Positions 53,721-63,740 of a stretch of 64,000 nucleotides of DNA are shown here, piece by piece; position 1 is the first letter of the stretch, and the number at the start of each line of letters is the position of its first letter. The stretch comes from Asterias amurensis. Taxonomy: Eukaryota; Echinodermata; Asteroidea; Forcipulatida; Asteriidae. Both the position numbers and the translations under genes were made by a program. Below the pieces are notes generated by a model, which had not been told where the DNA came from, searched no databases, and saw only the letters and a list, made by a program, of their open reading frames with translations. The stretch covers positions 24,819,202 to 24,883,201 of the forward strand of contig NC_092653.1 in NCBI RefSeq assembly GCF_032118995.1, written 5' to 3'.

Positions 53721-55629
53721 TTTTGAGAAAAACAAATAGGTGTCGACCACGTAGACTAGCCGAAGAAAACCGTGCTTCAGTTTTGCAACTTGGAAAAGTA
53801 TGGCATGTGTATTGGGTTGGAAAACTCACTTTTATATAGGCCCCGGTATAACCGTGTTTTGGCATAGGCCCACAGGGCATGATGCAAAATATTATGACCA
53901 AAAGTATAACATTTTTACTAGTTTATGTACACTTGGGTTTTTTTAAACGAAGAAACGATTTTTTACTGTTTAAAACTTGTTTCCACCATCTAAGGTTTGG
54001 GCAAATAACTTGTGTATATCCTTGGTACGATTTTGTTACTTTTATACAACTAAGAGTCGAAAAACATATATGTGAAACGTTGTGATAGGTTTAGATAGTC
54101 TACCTATACTAGATATAGGCCTAATGTATACGTGTTTAGTATATTGGCAAAAATGGTATCCCACGTTTGATAGGTTTTCCTAAGTAAAGTAGGGAATTTC
54201 GTAAACTCTCTCTTAAATTTCTTTTAAGAAATTTGAGCGGAGTTGTTAAAATAACTCCGATAGTGACAACTGCCAAGTAATAATTTGGCTCCATCCAGCT
54301 TCATCCCCCCGCCTCTCAAACACCCCCCCCCCAAATATAGCATTCCTTGCCACTATAGGCCTAACCCAAATCGTATACACTAGCCTCCTTTTTTTCTAAA
54401 CGACGAGACATTTTTGGCAAACCTTCAAGTCACTGAGACTATATATAAACTGGTTTTCTAGGTAGAAACAACATTTGTTAATGGGATTACAAAGTAGTTA
54501 AAGGACCCTACCTTAAAAAAATTGACAATTCTCAGTTCCTATTAAGGCGTTGTATCTCAACAGGAAAAGGGCTAGATTATAGCTTTGTGTAAATTGCTAT
54601 AGTAAGCCATTCTATGAGCAATGGTAATATTATATACTTATTTACTCATAAACATTGTATAGACGCATTGTTGGTATATTATACATTATTATAAAAAATG
54701 ATATTATAATTCTTAGTGTATTGAGTATTATAGGAGAATGTTTAATTTGTGATGTATTATTCTATCAACAATAAAGCTCTTTCTTAACAGAGAGATATAA
54801 AACAACTAATATTGTTGAGCCTTTTAAGACTACAAAACGTTTATTCTATTGCGATTTTATTGTCTTATTATTTGGACAATAGACAATGATAAAGAAGCAG
54901 AGGCCATCCAGGGTAATGCAAAAGTTAAAAAAACTGTCATGAAAAAATGATGTGTCCTCCAAGACCTTGCTCATTTAAAAGAATAAAAAATCGTTGTACT
55001 ATAAAATTTCAGAAATCTAAAATTGTAGTGAAAAGTAAGACAAAAGACGGCAAGTAAAAGAAATACTAAAGCAATATACACTAAACACCATATTCAAACC
55101 AAACCCAGTTGTCAAAAGTAGCAGAAACTCAAACCAGATGAGATTAGAAGGAATAACAACTATTATTTGCAAGATTTTAACCGCTCTGCTGGTACAAACT
55201 TTGACTGTGAGAGCCCCATGCACTTTTAACCACTTTGAGAATTGAACTATGGTTAAGTGAGTGAATGTATGGCATTTTCAAACAGGTGGTTGCGCGAGTA
55301 AGCCAATGACATGGTCATTATACACTGAAAGCTGCTTGGAATTTGTTATGCAACAAAATGTAACAATCTTGATTGTATAAGTACAATGCTTCTTTCACCA
55401 TTGTGTCAACCACTGAATAGCTTTAATCATGTTACGTTCCTGTGAATGTTGATTGTGTGCATGTTGTTATGTGTGATGTTGAATTGAAGAAAAAGGACTT
55501 GTTCATATTGTTCAATATGCACAAATCTACACGACTGAACTGAAACGAATGGCGGACACAGTACTGGAATTTTTTTAAGGAGAAGCTGAGTAAACTTTTT
55601 TCAACTTTGCGAGAACGGCTTATCACATG
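53721..55629. other. AT-rich intergenic DNA
   Basis: Contains a C-rich run near 54325-54334 and an imperfect hairpin near 54213-54235 (CTTAAATTTCTTTTAAGAAATTTGAG). The frames of 65-83 codons are AT-driven. No gene or RNA was recognised. Confidence 0.4.
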
Positions 55630-55800
55630 AATATGCCTAACTATAAATATAAATATGAATAGTAGACTTGCGGGTACAACCATGTTTAAAACCTCTTTTG
55701 AGGGAGTGTTGGCTCTGAAAAGAGCCGGTTTGGTCAGTATACTTTGCTCGTTTTCCCTCGTCTTCCCTCGTCTTCCCTCGTCTTCAAGAAAATGAACAAA
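55630..55800 (-). repeat. Repeat block A with exact histone-type hairpin (family P)
   Basis: On the minus strand GGCTCTTTTCAGAGCC (plus-strand 55711-55726) is an exact metazoan histone 3' hairpin, followed by AACAC. The flanking sequence TAGACTTGCGGGTACAACCATG is shared with 61930-61945. The CCTCGTCTTC minisatellite (three units, about 55756-55786) replaces the ribozyme-like segment seen in the 61.98-62.04 kb copy. No histone gene is nearby. Confidence 0.6.
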
Positions 55801-56106
55801 AAAAAATAATGTTTCATTTTATGGTTTACAGAGCGAGTTGTGAGTTAGTGGCTCTTCCTTTCTTCCTTTTATTATATCCTAGAATCCTTAGTAGTTACAT
55901 GCCGTATTTTTCCTAGGGTCTTTTCACAGAGTAAAACAATTCCCTTGTGCAAACAATTTTGCTGAAAAAAACGAGCACGTTTTGATTTTGACACATGCAG
56001 AATGCATGGGCCTATGGCTGCGCATCCCGCCCCGAGCAGACGGTCGCAAAGTTGGTAAAAATTACAAAATTACAAATTTGTTCGGAGAAAGAATGAATTT
56101 AACTCA

Positions 56107-56474
56107 CCATATTCTCAGCTTCGTGGTCTACTCCATTTTTACATGCTTCTAGTGGAATTATTTCCCCGGAATTTAACTTCTTGTCATAAAAAAACACAAC
56201 TTTTACCGCACAAACTTTCACGCACAACGTGTTCGTTGGAAACTTTTCATTATACGCGTTGACGAACGTGTACATTGTGTCATTGAGTGTTGTGAATGAA
56301 TAGTCGGTATAACATACCACGTGATTATAAACATGAACTACACGTTCTGTTGTGGACGTTTGGATGGTGCACGGAAGTTTTGAACTACCGAGTTGCATAT
56401 CATTATAGCTGGTTCCCGCCAATGTTATTAAGTTAATTAAGTACAGGTGGACAGGTGGGTGTGGCGTAACGAGC
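56107..56474 (-). CDS. Exon-like open frame of unknown function, tentative
   Basis: The minus-strand frame is open from about 56474 down to a good donor-like ATG|GTGAGT (just before 56106). It translates to ...AGTSYNDMQLGSSKLPCTIQ ... KLNSGEIIPLEACKNGVDHEAENM. The first ATG in frame is internal (NDM), so it may be an internal exon or simply a repeat-borne frame. I recognise no domain. A decayed relative of the upstream half lies at 61200-61345 inside the duplicated block B, which argues that it belongs to a repeat rather than a host gene. Confidence 0.25.
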
Positions 56475-56900
56475 TAACGTAACAATGACAATGTTCACTC
56501 TGTTCCAATTATTTAATTACAGATAAACAAGAAAAAGTTTGTCCTTTTAGACAACGATAATTAAATATTAGATTATTTATGTTTAAAATGAGTGTGATTT
56601 TTGGAAGCCATGGCATTCTTTAGTAACTGATTTACAATTGACATTAAATGAAGTGATTAAAACCGTATGGGTGAGATGGTCCTACCCCCTCCAGGGTGTC
56701 TATTTTTTCACTCACTGGGGAGGGGGGGGGGGGCACGTCTTCCATTTCCTTTTCAGGTATCTAATTTTTGTGTTGGTGGTTCCTGAGGGCACTAATTGGG
56801 GTGGTGGACGTGGATTGTTGCTAAGCAATTTACTCATGTACGTACAGGTTTCTCGTTTGAGTATCGTAGCATACCTCTATGGTTTAAATGAATTTACACA
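56213..56900. repeat. Repeat block B, copy 1
   Basis: Shares long stretches with 61150-61870: CATGAACTACACGTTCTGTTGTGGACGTTTnGATGG, CATATCATTATAGCTGGTTCCCGCCAATGTTAT, GGTGGACAGGTGGGTGTGGCGTAACGAGCTAA, TTGACATTAAATGAAGTG and GTATGGGTGAGATGGTC with the following G-run. The two copies lie in the same orientation on either side of the TRIM gene. Confidence 0.8.
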
Positions 56901-56944
56901 ATAAACCACGAACTTCGGGGTGCTGTAGCAGACACACCAAGTGC

Positions 56945-57330
56945 AATTAATTATATAGCAGGAAACCAGTCAATAAGCGAACATGTGAAAGGGGTTTTGG
57001 TTGGTAACCTATTTCTGGTGAACCAAATATTGTTTTGTGCTCAGCCGCTTTTTGTATTACAGCAGTTCTATGACCAAGGGCGCAGCGGGTTAGCAGTTTT
57101 TTAGGTTGAAATTGGTTACGTCTGCTGCCACCTCACGTTCTGTGCCCAAAATCATAAAATCTGTAAGCTCAAAAATTTGCCAACAGAAAAATACTTTTGG
57201 CAGAAAGAGGTTACCATGCAGCCCAAATACCACGATTACCAGTTACGACTGGTACCCCATTAATATTTTTTTAGGCAACGAAATTCGCTAAGCAGTATTT
57301 TCTGCAATACAGCTTAATGAAAGTGGGCCC
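56945..57330. repeat. Foldback-family fragment
   Basis: ACCAGTCAATAAGC, CCAAATATTGTTTTGTGCTCAGC, GCTTTTTGTATTACAGCAGTTCTATGA and CAGCTTAATGAAAGTGGGCCC resemble the family at 52475 and the fragment at 49600-49760. TCTGCTGCCACCT near 57121 is the inverse of the GTGGCAGCAGA arm. Confidence 0.45.
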
Positions 57331-57805
57331 TACTCTTAAAAGTTTCATATTGAAGGGAAATGCCCAACATTTTGGTGTTGCTTTTGTTGACGTTTTTGCA
57401 AGACATTGCTTATCGGGTTCCATAGTTCAAGTGTGTTCAATTGTCTGTGCAGTTCGTCATATCACTGTTAACTAAATTCAAAGTGCATGTGCTACCATCA
57501 GCTTGCATTGTGTGCCACAAAACTGCAACCATATTATACAGGCCTACATCACAGACATTATTAACAGCCATGCAGACTTCCTGTATGAAAGACAACCTGA
57601 AGAAATTGTCCGTTTTGAAAAATTGATTTAAAAAAAGGGGAAAAAGTGAGTGGACAGTTAATATTCGACGACAACGAGTTCGAATACATATCAAAATCGT
57701 TTTGATTGTCGTTGCTGTTGTTGGTGTTGTTCCTTGGATTGGTTTTAGTTTTTTGTTTAGATTTGTGTTTTTCATGTTTTTTTAGCGTGGTTCATGACGA
57801 TGCTT

Positions 57806-58033
57806 AGTCTTGGTGCAAGACGTTTCTCGTTCCCTTTTCACGCACACCGCGGCCAATTCACCGACAGCGCGCGCACTGACTCACCTGACTTAAAGTCCAC
57901 TCACCGCCCCCGGAGAAGTTTCTCCGGGGCGGTGAGTGGACTTATAAGTCAGGTGAGTCGGTGTGCGCTGTCGGTGAATTGGCCGCGGTGTGCGTGAAAA
58001 GGGATCGAGAAACGTCTTGCACCAAGACTAGAA
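57806..58033. mobile_element. Near-perfect 224-bp palindrome (foldback element)
   Basis: Arms of about 110 bp run from AGTCTTGGTGCAAGACGTTTC to CCGGAGAAGTTTCTCCGG at the centre (about 57911-57928) and back. Only a few differences separate the arms. GC content is far above the surroundings. GATGCTT occurs directly before the left arm (57799-57805) and again at 58034-58040, a possible 7-bp target duplication with four extra bases on the right. Confidence 0.8.
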
Positions 58034-58423
58034 GATGCTTGACAGGATTTCAAAGTTCAAGTGCATCTAAATTTATCTGGTCATGATATCCAATCGCACG
58101 TAGTCAACTGGGTGTTTCCAGACAGAAACTAAAGTCCAAGTGCATTATTGGGCTTTACATGCATTACAGTAATACGCTGTTTGGATTAGGTTAGAGTCGT
58201 GAAGAAAGCCGCGACATCAATTGGTGTGCTAAATTCAGGTAAGAGTATAATACATGATATAGAAAAGCAGTTCCCGTCCTCTGATTTTCAATAAACACAT
58301 CACATGACAAACTTATGAAAATGGTAAGAGACGTGCTTGGATTTCTGCAAATGAATTAAGGTAACCTCTAATGGTGTTTCATCAACTCATAGTCTTGCAG
58401 GTGGACTCGTATAAGGAACTCCA
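58034..58423. other. Intergenic DNA upstream of the TRIM gene
   Basis: No open frames or repeats of note. Promoter or 5' untranslated exons of the TRIM gene may lie here or before the palindrome; I cannot place them. Confidence 0.35.
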
Positions 58424-58794
58424 TTAAAGGCACTGGGCACATTTGGTAATTGTCAAAGACCAGTCTTCTCACTTGGTGTATCTCAACATATGAATAAAAT
58501 AACAAAGCTGTGAAAAATTGAACTCAATTGATCGTCGAATCGAGAGAATAGTGGAAGAAAAACACCCTTGTCGCACAAGTTCTGTGCTTTCATGTTTGAT
58601 TCAGCTGAGGTCTCAAATTCAATTCAAATATATTAGTTTAAAATTACTTCTTTCGCAAAAACTACGTTTCTTCAGAGGAAGCCGTTTCTCACAATGTGTT
58701 ATATCAACAGCTCTCCATTGCTCGTTACCAAGTAAGTTTTTATGCTAACAATTATTTTGAGTAACTACCATTAGTGTCCAGTGCATGCTTTTAA
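58424..58794 (-). mobile_element. Diverged M1 MITE just upstream of the TRIM gene
   Basis: Begins TTAAAGGCACTGGGCACATTTGG and ends CCATTAGTGTCCAGTGCATGCTTTTAA. Interior blocks match the other reverse-oriented copies with more differences, so it is older. It ends about 75 bp before the probable intron acceptor at 58871. Confidence 0.75.
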
Positions 58795-58896
58795 CAGTGG
58801 GCTTTCAGACTTCAACATGTTCTTACCATGTGTCTTACCCACTTACCGGTTGGTTTGATTGTATTTTGCAGGTTTTGTCATAATTACGATTTTACA

Positions 58897-60900
58897 ATGG
58901 CAACCGGTGGTATCACAGTTGAATCATTTCTGGGGAAGATCAGCAGGGATCATCTTGAATGTGCAGTTTGTGCAGACAACTTTAAGAATCCTAAAGTTCT
59001 GGACTGTCTGCACACATTTTGTCTCAAATGCCTCCGCGAGATGAGAATACGGCAAGATCCTGAAAACAAGAAGCTCATCTGTCCGATATGTAGAAAAGAA
59101 ACCCATTTGGAGAAGATCGAAATAGATGATCTGCCTCATAATTTCACTCTAGATGCTTTGGTGGATGAGCTATATGTACATCAGAAGCTTCTGGGGACCA
59201 CACCCTCACGTGTCACGTGTCAGTCATGTGAGGAAGAAGATCAGACAGCCGTTTCAAGATGTATGGATTGTGATCACTTTCTTTGTCAGGATTGCCATCG
59301 AGCTCATGGCCGGTTGGCAGCTTTGAGATCTCACACGACCTACACACTTGATCAGTTTCGTTCTGGAGAGATCGTATACAAAAGTAAATTGAGAGAACAC
59401 ATTCCAAAATGCCAGAAGCACTTAGACCAGAGTCTAAGCATTTACTGCAATACCTGTGAGCAGATGACATGCACTACCTGTAGTGTACTAAATCATGGGC
59501 AACATGCCCTCGTTGGCATACCCGAAGCATATGACAGCTTCAAACAACAGGTGACAGATCTGGTTTCAAAGGTGAAAAATAATATCAAAGAGCTCCAGGA
59601 TGCCAAAGACACAGCAAACATGTTGCAGAAGAAGTTGGACACATCATTTGCTGAAACTAAGAAGAAGATTTCCCAAAAGGCCGACGATGTGGTTGCAAAG
59701 ATCAAAGAGGAACAGCAGAAGTTGACGCAAGAGACAGAGAAGATTTACAAAGAAAGGTCCGAGACAATTAACACTTCTGCCGCTCAAAACAGCAACGAAG
59801 CAGACCACTCGGAGCAGAAGCTAGCTGATGTGTGCAGTCTAATGGCTGAAACAAACCGCTACGAGGTGCTTGACCTCAAGCAGAAAGTATTGTTTAATCT
59901 CAGAAAACTAACAGAGAAAACGACAACAGTGGCACCTGAACCCTTGTCAATGTTTGATTATAAGGAAGAAGAAGATTCCTTTGGGAAATTGGTATTGAAA
60001 GACCAAACGAACATTGTGCCTATGCCTCGGGGTCCGCTCTTAAACCAATCCACTACAACTAAAGACAAGCAACTATTAGAAATCCTGAAACACTCGTCTG
60101 TAAGTGTCAAGAAGGGGCAGTGGTTATTAAAAACAGAATTGCCGAACAAGTTTTCCAACGCAAACTGTGTTGGAGTTTTTTCAAACAATAAAATTGTCGC
60201 TCTTGATAACGGTAACAACAGACTAGCAACCTTTTTTCCCTTGCGTAGCAGCGCGCGTCAATTCCAAGCCATAGATAACGTACATTTGGATGGACTAACA
60301 GTGAACAGAGATAACAAGCTCATTGCCCTGCAAAGTCCGTTTGTGAAAGTGTATGGTGATGATTTGTGTGTTAAGTTCACACCAGGTAATGGATCAAACG
60401 CCAAACCAGTAGGTATTGCAGTAAGTAAAGATAACATAATAGCGGTGAGCTTCGAAGACAGAGAGGAGATCTCTTTGCACAAACTTGATGGCACCTTCAT
60501 CAAACTACTAACGGCTCCAGACGTTGGTAGATATTTGACTTTCTACAACAACCAAGTTATTTACACAACATCATCATCATCTTCTTTTAATTGCCTACTA
60601 TCAATAGACTGCTCCACCGGCACAAGGGTGTTAGGAGTTTGCTTTGTCGACGACGATAGCGATATAAACCCTACTGATGTGTGTTGTGACCTTGATGGGA
60701 CTTTCTACGTTTCATGGAAGGGATACACGGGTGAGATTCGCCACTACCGTTACAAAAGTGATGGTAAAACTCTTGAGTGCAATACAGTAATCAGAGGGTG
60801 TGGTAGCGCGCGAAATATTCTCATCACACCCGGTGGTGAGTTAGTGGTAGCTGCGGGAAACACGGTTAAAATTTATCATCGTGTGGAGACAGACGACTAG
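58897..60900 (+). CDS. TRIM-family E3 ubiquitin ligase (RING, two B-boxes, coiled coil, beta-propeller-like C-terminus)
   Basis: A single-exon frame of 667 residues. The C3HC4 RING uses C22, C25, C37, H39, C42, C45, C62 and C65. B-box 1 spans about 108-146 (CQSC ... CMDC ... CQDC ... H). B-box 2 spans about 172-203 (CQKH ... CNTC ... CTTC ... H). A lysine/glutamate-rich coiled coil follows at about 215-345. The last ~240 residues show repeated short strands (GVFSNNKIVALDNGNNRLATF, PVGIAVSKDNIIAVSF, GGELVVAAGNTVKIY) typical of an NHL-like propeller, as in TRIM2/TRIM3/TRIM56-type proteins; there is no SPRY domain. A RING of this kind transfers ubiquitin from an E2 to a target chosen by the C-terminus; the target is unknown. 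The frame is open 23 codons upstream, but TTTTGCAG|GTTTTG at 58863-58872 looks like a 5' untranslated intron acceptor, so I chose ATG 58897. TRIM genes are heavily expanded in echinoderms. Confidence 0.92.
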   Translation: MATGGITVESFLGKISRDHLECAVCADNFKNPKVLDCLHTFCLKCLREMRIRQDPENKKLICPICRKETHLEKIEIDDLPHNFTLDALVDELYVHQKLLGTTPSRVTCQSCEEEDQTAVSRCMDCDHFLCQDCHRAHGRLAALRSHTTYTLDQFRSGEIVYKSKLREHIPKCQKHLDQSLSIYCNTCEQMTCTTCSVLNHGQHALVGIPEAYDSFKQQVTDLVSKVKNNIKELQDAKDTANMLQKKLDTSFAETKKKISQKADDVVAKIKEEQQKLTQETEKIYKERSETINTSAAQNSNEADHSEQKLADVCSLMAETNRYEVLDLKQKVLFNLRKLTEKTTTVAPEPLSMFDYKEEEDSFGKLVLKDQTNIVPMPRGPLLNQSTTTKDKQLLEILKHSSVSVKKGQWLLKTELPNKFSNANCVGVFSNNKIVALDNGNNRLATFFPLRSSARQFQAIDNVHLDGLTVNRDNKLIALQSPFVKVYGDDLCVKFTPGNGSNAKPVGIAVSKDNIIAVSFEDREEISLHKLDGTFIKLLTAPDVGRYLTFYNNQVIYTTSSSSSFNCLLSIDCSTGTRVLGVCFVDDDSDINPTDVCCDLDGTFYVSWKGYTGEIRHYRYKSDGKTLECNTVIRGCGSARNILITPGGELVVAAGNTVKIYHRVETDD

Positions 60901-61149
60901 TAAATCAAGTACATGTAAGCAACACTACACTAACCCCCTTGCTGACGTCACACGCGGTCCGGCTACAGAATGCGTATGGTCTTTAGGGGAGTCATCAGGC
61001 ACCACGTGCACGTCACTAATGCTTAAACGCAGGAAATTTGACTGACGTCAACATCACATGATTTGTTTATCAAGATTCTTAGCTTTGCACACTTGCCCTG
61101 TGCTTGCCCTGGTCATTGACCTTTTTGTTAATCAGAAATGTGATGCAAT
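60901..61149 (+). other. 3' flank of the TRIM gene
   Basis: Probable 3' untranslated region. No AATAAA is present close by; ATTAAA at 61156-61161, at the start of repeat block B, is a candidate signal. TGACGTCA-like sites (TGACGTCAC at 60943, TGACGTCAACATCACATG at 61043) occur. Confidence 0.4.
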
Positions 61150-61870
61150 AATTTCATTAAACGCTCCAACGAACGCGCAGATTATGTCATTGCGTGTTTG
61201 TGAATGAATAATGTATAAAAGTCCACGTGATTACAAGCATGAACTACACGTTCTGTTGTGGACGTTTAGATGGTGTACGGAAGTTTTGAACTACAGGACA
61301 GCGTTGCATATCATTATAGCTGGTTCCCGCCAATGTTATGGAGTTAACCAAGAGCAGGTGGACAGGTGGGTGTGGCGTAACGAGCTAAAGTAACAATGAC
61401 AATACTATGTTCACTCCGTTCCAATTATTTAGTTACAGAAAAAACAAAAAAAAGTTTGTCCAAATAATTAATGACAGTTTATAAAAGCTTTTAGATAACA
61501 AAAGCTCAAAATTGAGTGTGATTTTTTTTTTCCAAACCGCCTATTCAGTTTCTCTTCAAAGTTCAAGCTATGGTGATTATTTAGTAACTTTAAATTCAAT
61601 ATTGACATTAAATGAAGTGGTTAAAAGTGTATGGGTGAGATGGTCATACCCCTTCCCGGGGTGTCCAATTTATTATTATTCACTGGGGAGGGGGGGGGGT
61701 GGTTTCTTAGCAGTGGGGTGGGGCATTTCTTCCATTTTTCCTTTTCAGGTAGACCAACCGTACATACAGTGTACGTGTATGTAATTTGTGTGTTGGAGGA
61801 ACCTGAGGGCACAGGAAAATTTGCCCCCCCCCCTCCCCCTAACTACGGCACTGTCCCTCCCCTTCCGTTC
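61150..61870. repeat. Repeat block B, copy 2
   Basis: Second copy of the block at 56213-56900, in the same orientation, with a similar G-run (61684-61699) and an added C-run (61824-61832). The minus-strand frame seen in copy 1 is broken here. The 156-codon plus frame at 61631-62101 crosses the G- and C-runs and is not a gene. Confidence 0.8.
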
Positions 61871-61904
61871 CGGATTGTTGTAAACAATTTACTCATAAGA
61901 GTAA

Positions 61905-62040
61905 CTATAAATATAATATTTAATAGTAAACTTGCGGGTACAACCATGGGTAAAATCTCTTTTGAAGGAGTGGTGGCTCTGAAAAGAGCCGGTTTGGTCT
62001 CGACGTTTCGAACAGTTTACTCTGCTCGTCTTCGTGAGGA
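61905..62040 (-). repeat. Repeat block A, copy 2, with histone-type hairpin and hammerhead-like core (family P)
   Basis: Minus strand, 5' to 3': CGAAGACGAGCAG, loop, CTGTTCGAAACGTCGAGACC, then eight bases or so later GGCTCTTTTCAGAGCC followed by ACC (hairpin at plus-strand 61975-61990). Stem II pairs CGAGCAG with CTGTTCG (one wobble). The core before it reads CACGAAGA rather than CUGANGA, so it is decayed. The flank CTTGCGGGTACAACCATG matches block A copy 1 at 55670. Confidence 0.6.
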
Positions 62041-62210
62041 CGTCATGCACTACGGGCCAACCCCAAGTAACCCAATACACAAGCAGAGCACTTGGAGCTG
62101 ACCCGGGTGAGCCCATGGAAAGTGACATCAAAGCTATTCGAACGTACCGGGGGAAGAACCGGGGGAAGACCGGGGTCGACCCAGGGAAGCTAATCGAACG
62201 CACCCATATT
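62037..62210. mobile_element. T2-family element, inverted relative of 10582-10790
   Basis: GACGTCATGCACTACGGGCC, CCAAGTAACCCA, AAGCAGAGCACTTGGAGC, GACCCGGGTGAGCCC and GACATCAAAGCT match the reverse complement of 10582-10690. It is followed by GGGGGAAGA duplicated and GGTCGACCCAGGGAAGCTAATCGAACGCACC, the other end of the family. Confidence 0.6.
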
Positions 62211-62660
62211 GATCAATGAGCCTGAACATTGATCTCTATTAGGCATAAATAAAAAAAAATTATTGGCGTAACCCGACTTAGCCTAAAAATATTTTTGAAT
62301 ATTTTTTCAAGGGAAGAAATTTAATGATTAAAATCTATTAAAGACATAAAAATAAAATAAATGTCATCAAGAGTTTAAAAATATTATACTATTGTGTGTA
62401 GCCTTGTTTTCTTTTGTTATCGTGTATACTACTGGCTTAAACATTTAGAATACACGTCATTTTCGTTGCTGGGAGGGGGAAAAAAGAAGGGAAAAAATCC
62501 ATACCTACTGTACCTACCCTATCATTATTTTGGGGCCCGTTACGCCAACATAACATATATATTTTTATGACATTTTTGAGAATAGAGATTAATGAGCCTG
62601 AACATCTAACGTCACACTTCGAGGAGGCTCATTGCGGATAAAGACAGGAGTCCATCCTAC
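62211..62660. other. Intergenic DNA, nothing recognised
   Basis: AT-rich sequence with short A-runs. ATGAGCCTGAACAT occurs twice (about 62217 and 62592), bracketing this stretch. Confidence 0.4.
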
Positions 62661-62662
62661 TT

Positions 62663-62984
62663 GGAGCAAGTTCGAGTGGGCACAATTAGTCGACCCGTGG
62701 TTGACTACTGACCAGCAACGTGCATGCGCAGTGACGTACTCACCCGAACGACTCGTTTGGTAGTCTAGTCAACCTTCCGCCTTTTCACTACAGTGTCACT
62801 GGTTCCCCTCTGCGCTTTACACATGTTAGAATGGAACATGCTGTTGAGACCAGTGGAGAAACCATTGGCTTGAGGCTGGTTCCAAAATGGTCGACCACAG
62901 TATTCAACCAATGGTCGACCAGCCTGGGTTCGAGCGCAAATGGTCAACCTTTAGTTAACCATTGTGCACACTCGAACTTGCTCT
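62663..62984. mobile_element. TIR element with AGCAAGTTCGAGTG ends
   Basis: The left end GAGCAAGTTCGAGTGGGCACAAT and the right end ATTGTGCACACTCGAACTTGCTC are inverted repeats. GGTCGACCA-type palindromes recur inside (about 62690, 62888, 62912, 62942). It is about 322 bp and non-coding. Confidence 0.7.
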
Positions 62985-63054
62985 TGGTATGATGCTTGTA
63001 CTTGGGAACGAGGTTGGCTAGCACCAACTACAAGTTGAAAGTCACCCTCTTTTG

Positions 63055-63238
63055 TATGGCCCTTTTCGAAACCACAGCTTTGGATTTGGATTGGGCTTCA
63101 GGTTCAGTCCTCTCGTCTGAAGCCCTGAGCGCCTACATGCAAAGCAGGCGCAGTTTGTCAAAACAACCGCGGGGCCAAGCTAGCCTGAGCCGAATCAGTT
63201 GAACTTCAACTTGTAGCCGTGGTTTCGAAAGGGCCATA
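63055..63238. mobile_element. TIR element with TATGGCCCTTTTCGAAACCA ends
   Basis: TATGGCCCTTTTCGAAACCA and TGGTTTCGAAAGGGCCATA are near-exact inverted ends 184 bp apart. A nested pair, TACAAGTTGAA(AG) (about 63029) and TTCAACTTGTA (about 63205), lies across the left border. It is non-coding; a related arm occurs near 53391-53524. Confidence 0.65.
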
Positions 63239-63440
63239 TTTTGAAGGGGTATTGGTGTACACTTACATGTACTTCCGGATTCTATTTCTACCTCCATTCG
63301 GGACAAATTAAAGTGTTTCTTCGAAATAGCTCGTTTTCCTTCAGTGACTTCCTTTTTTGACTACTGGTGGCTATAAGCAAAAACTATACTAGTTATCCAG
63401 GTGTGTAAAGGCTATTATTATTATTATAGAGCAGTTAAAT

Positions 63441-63740
63441 AAAGGTAGTGGACACTATTGACAATTAGTCAAAATAATTATTAGCGTAACACCTTACTTT
63501 ATACTTGGTAACGAGTAATAGGGAGAGGTTGGTAGTATAAAACATTGTGAGAAACGGCTCCCCCAGAAGTAACGTAGTGTTCGAGAAAGAAGTAGTTTTC
63601 CACGAATTTGATTTCGAGAGTTCAGATTTAGAATTTGAGGTATCGAAATCTACCATCTGATCTGAATGCACACTTGAATGCACACAACTTCGTGTGACGT
63701 GGCTGTGTTTTCTTTCATTACTATCTCGCAACTTCGACTG
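63441..63740 (+). mobile_element. 3'-truncated M1 MITE
   Basis: Begins AAAGGTAGTGGACACTATTG and follows the family through the central hairpin and CATTACTATCTCGCAACTTCG, then stops. The last ~90 bp and the right terminal repeat are missing. Confidence 0.75.

Noticed and set aside
55711-61990. Histone genes suggested by the 3' hairpins
   Set aside because: No histone-like coding frame lies upstream of any hairpin on the proper strand, and the hairpins share repeat flanks.
61631-62101. 156-codon frame with proline- and glycine-rich runs
   Set aside because: Crosses homopolymer G and C tracts and the histone-type hairpin repeat; not protein-like.
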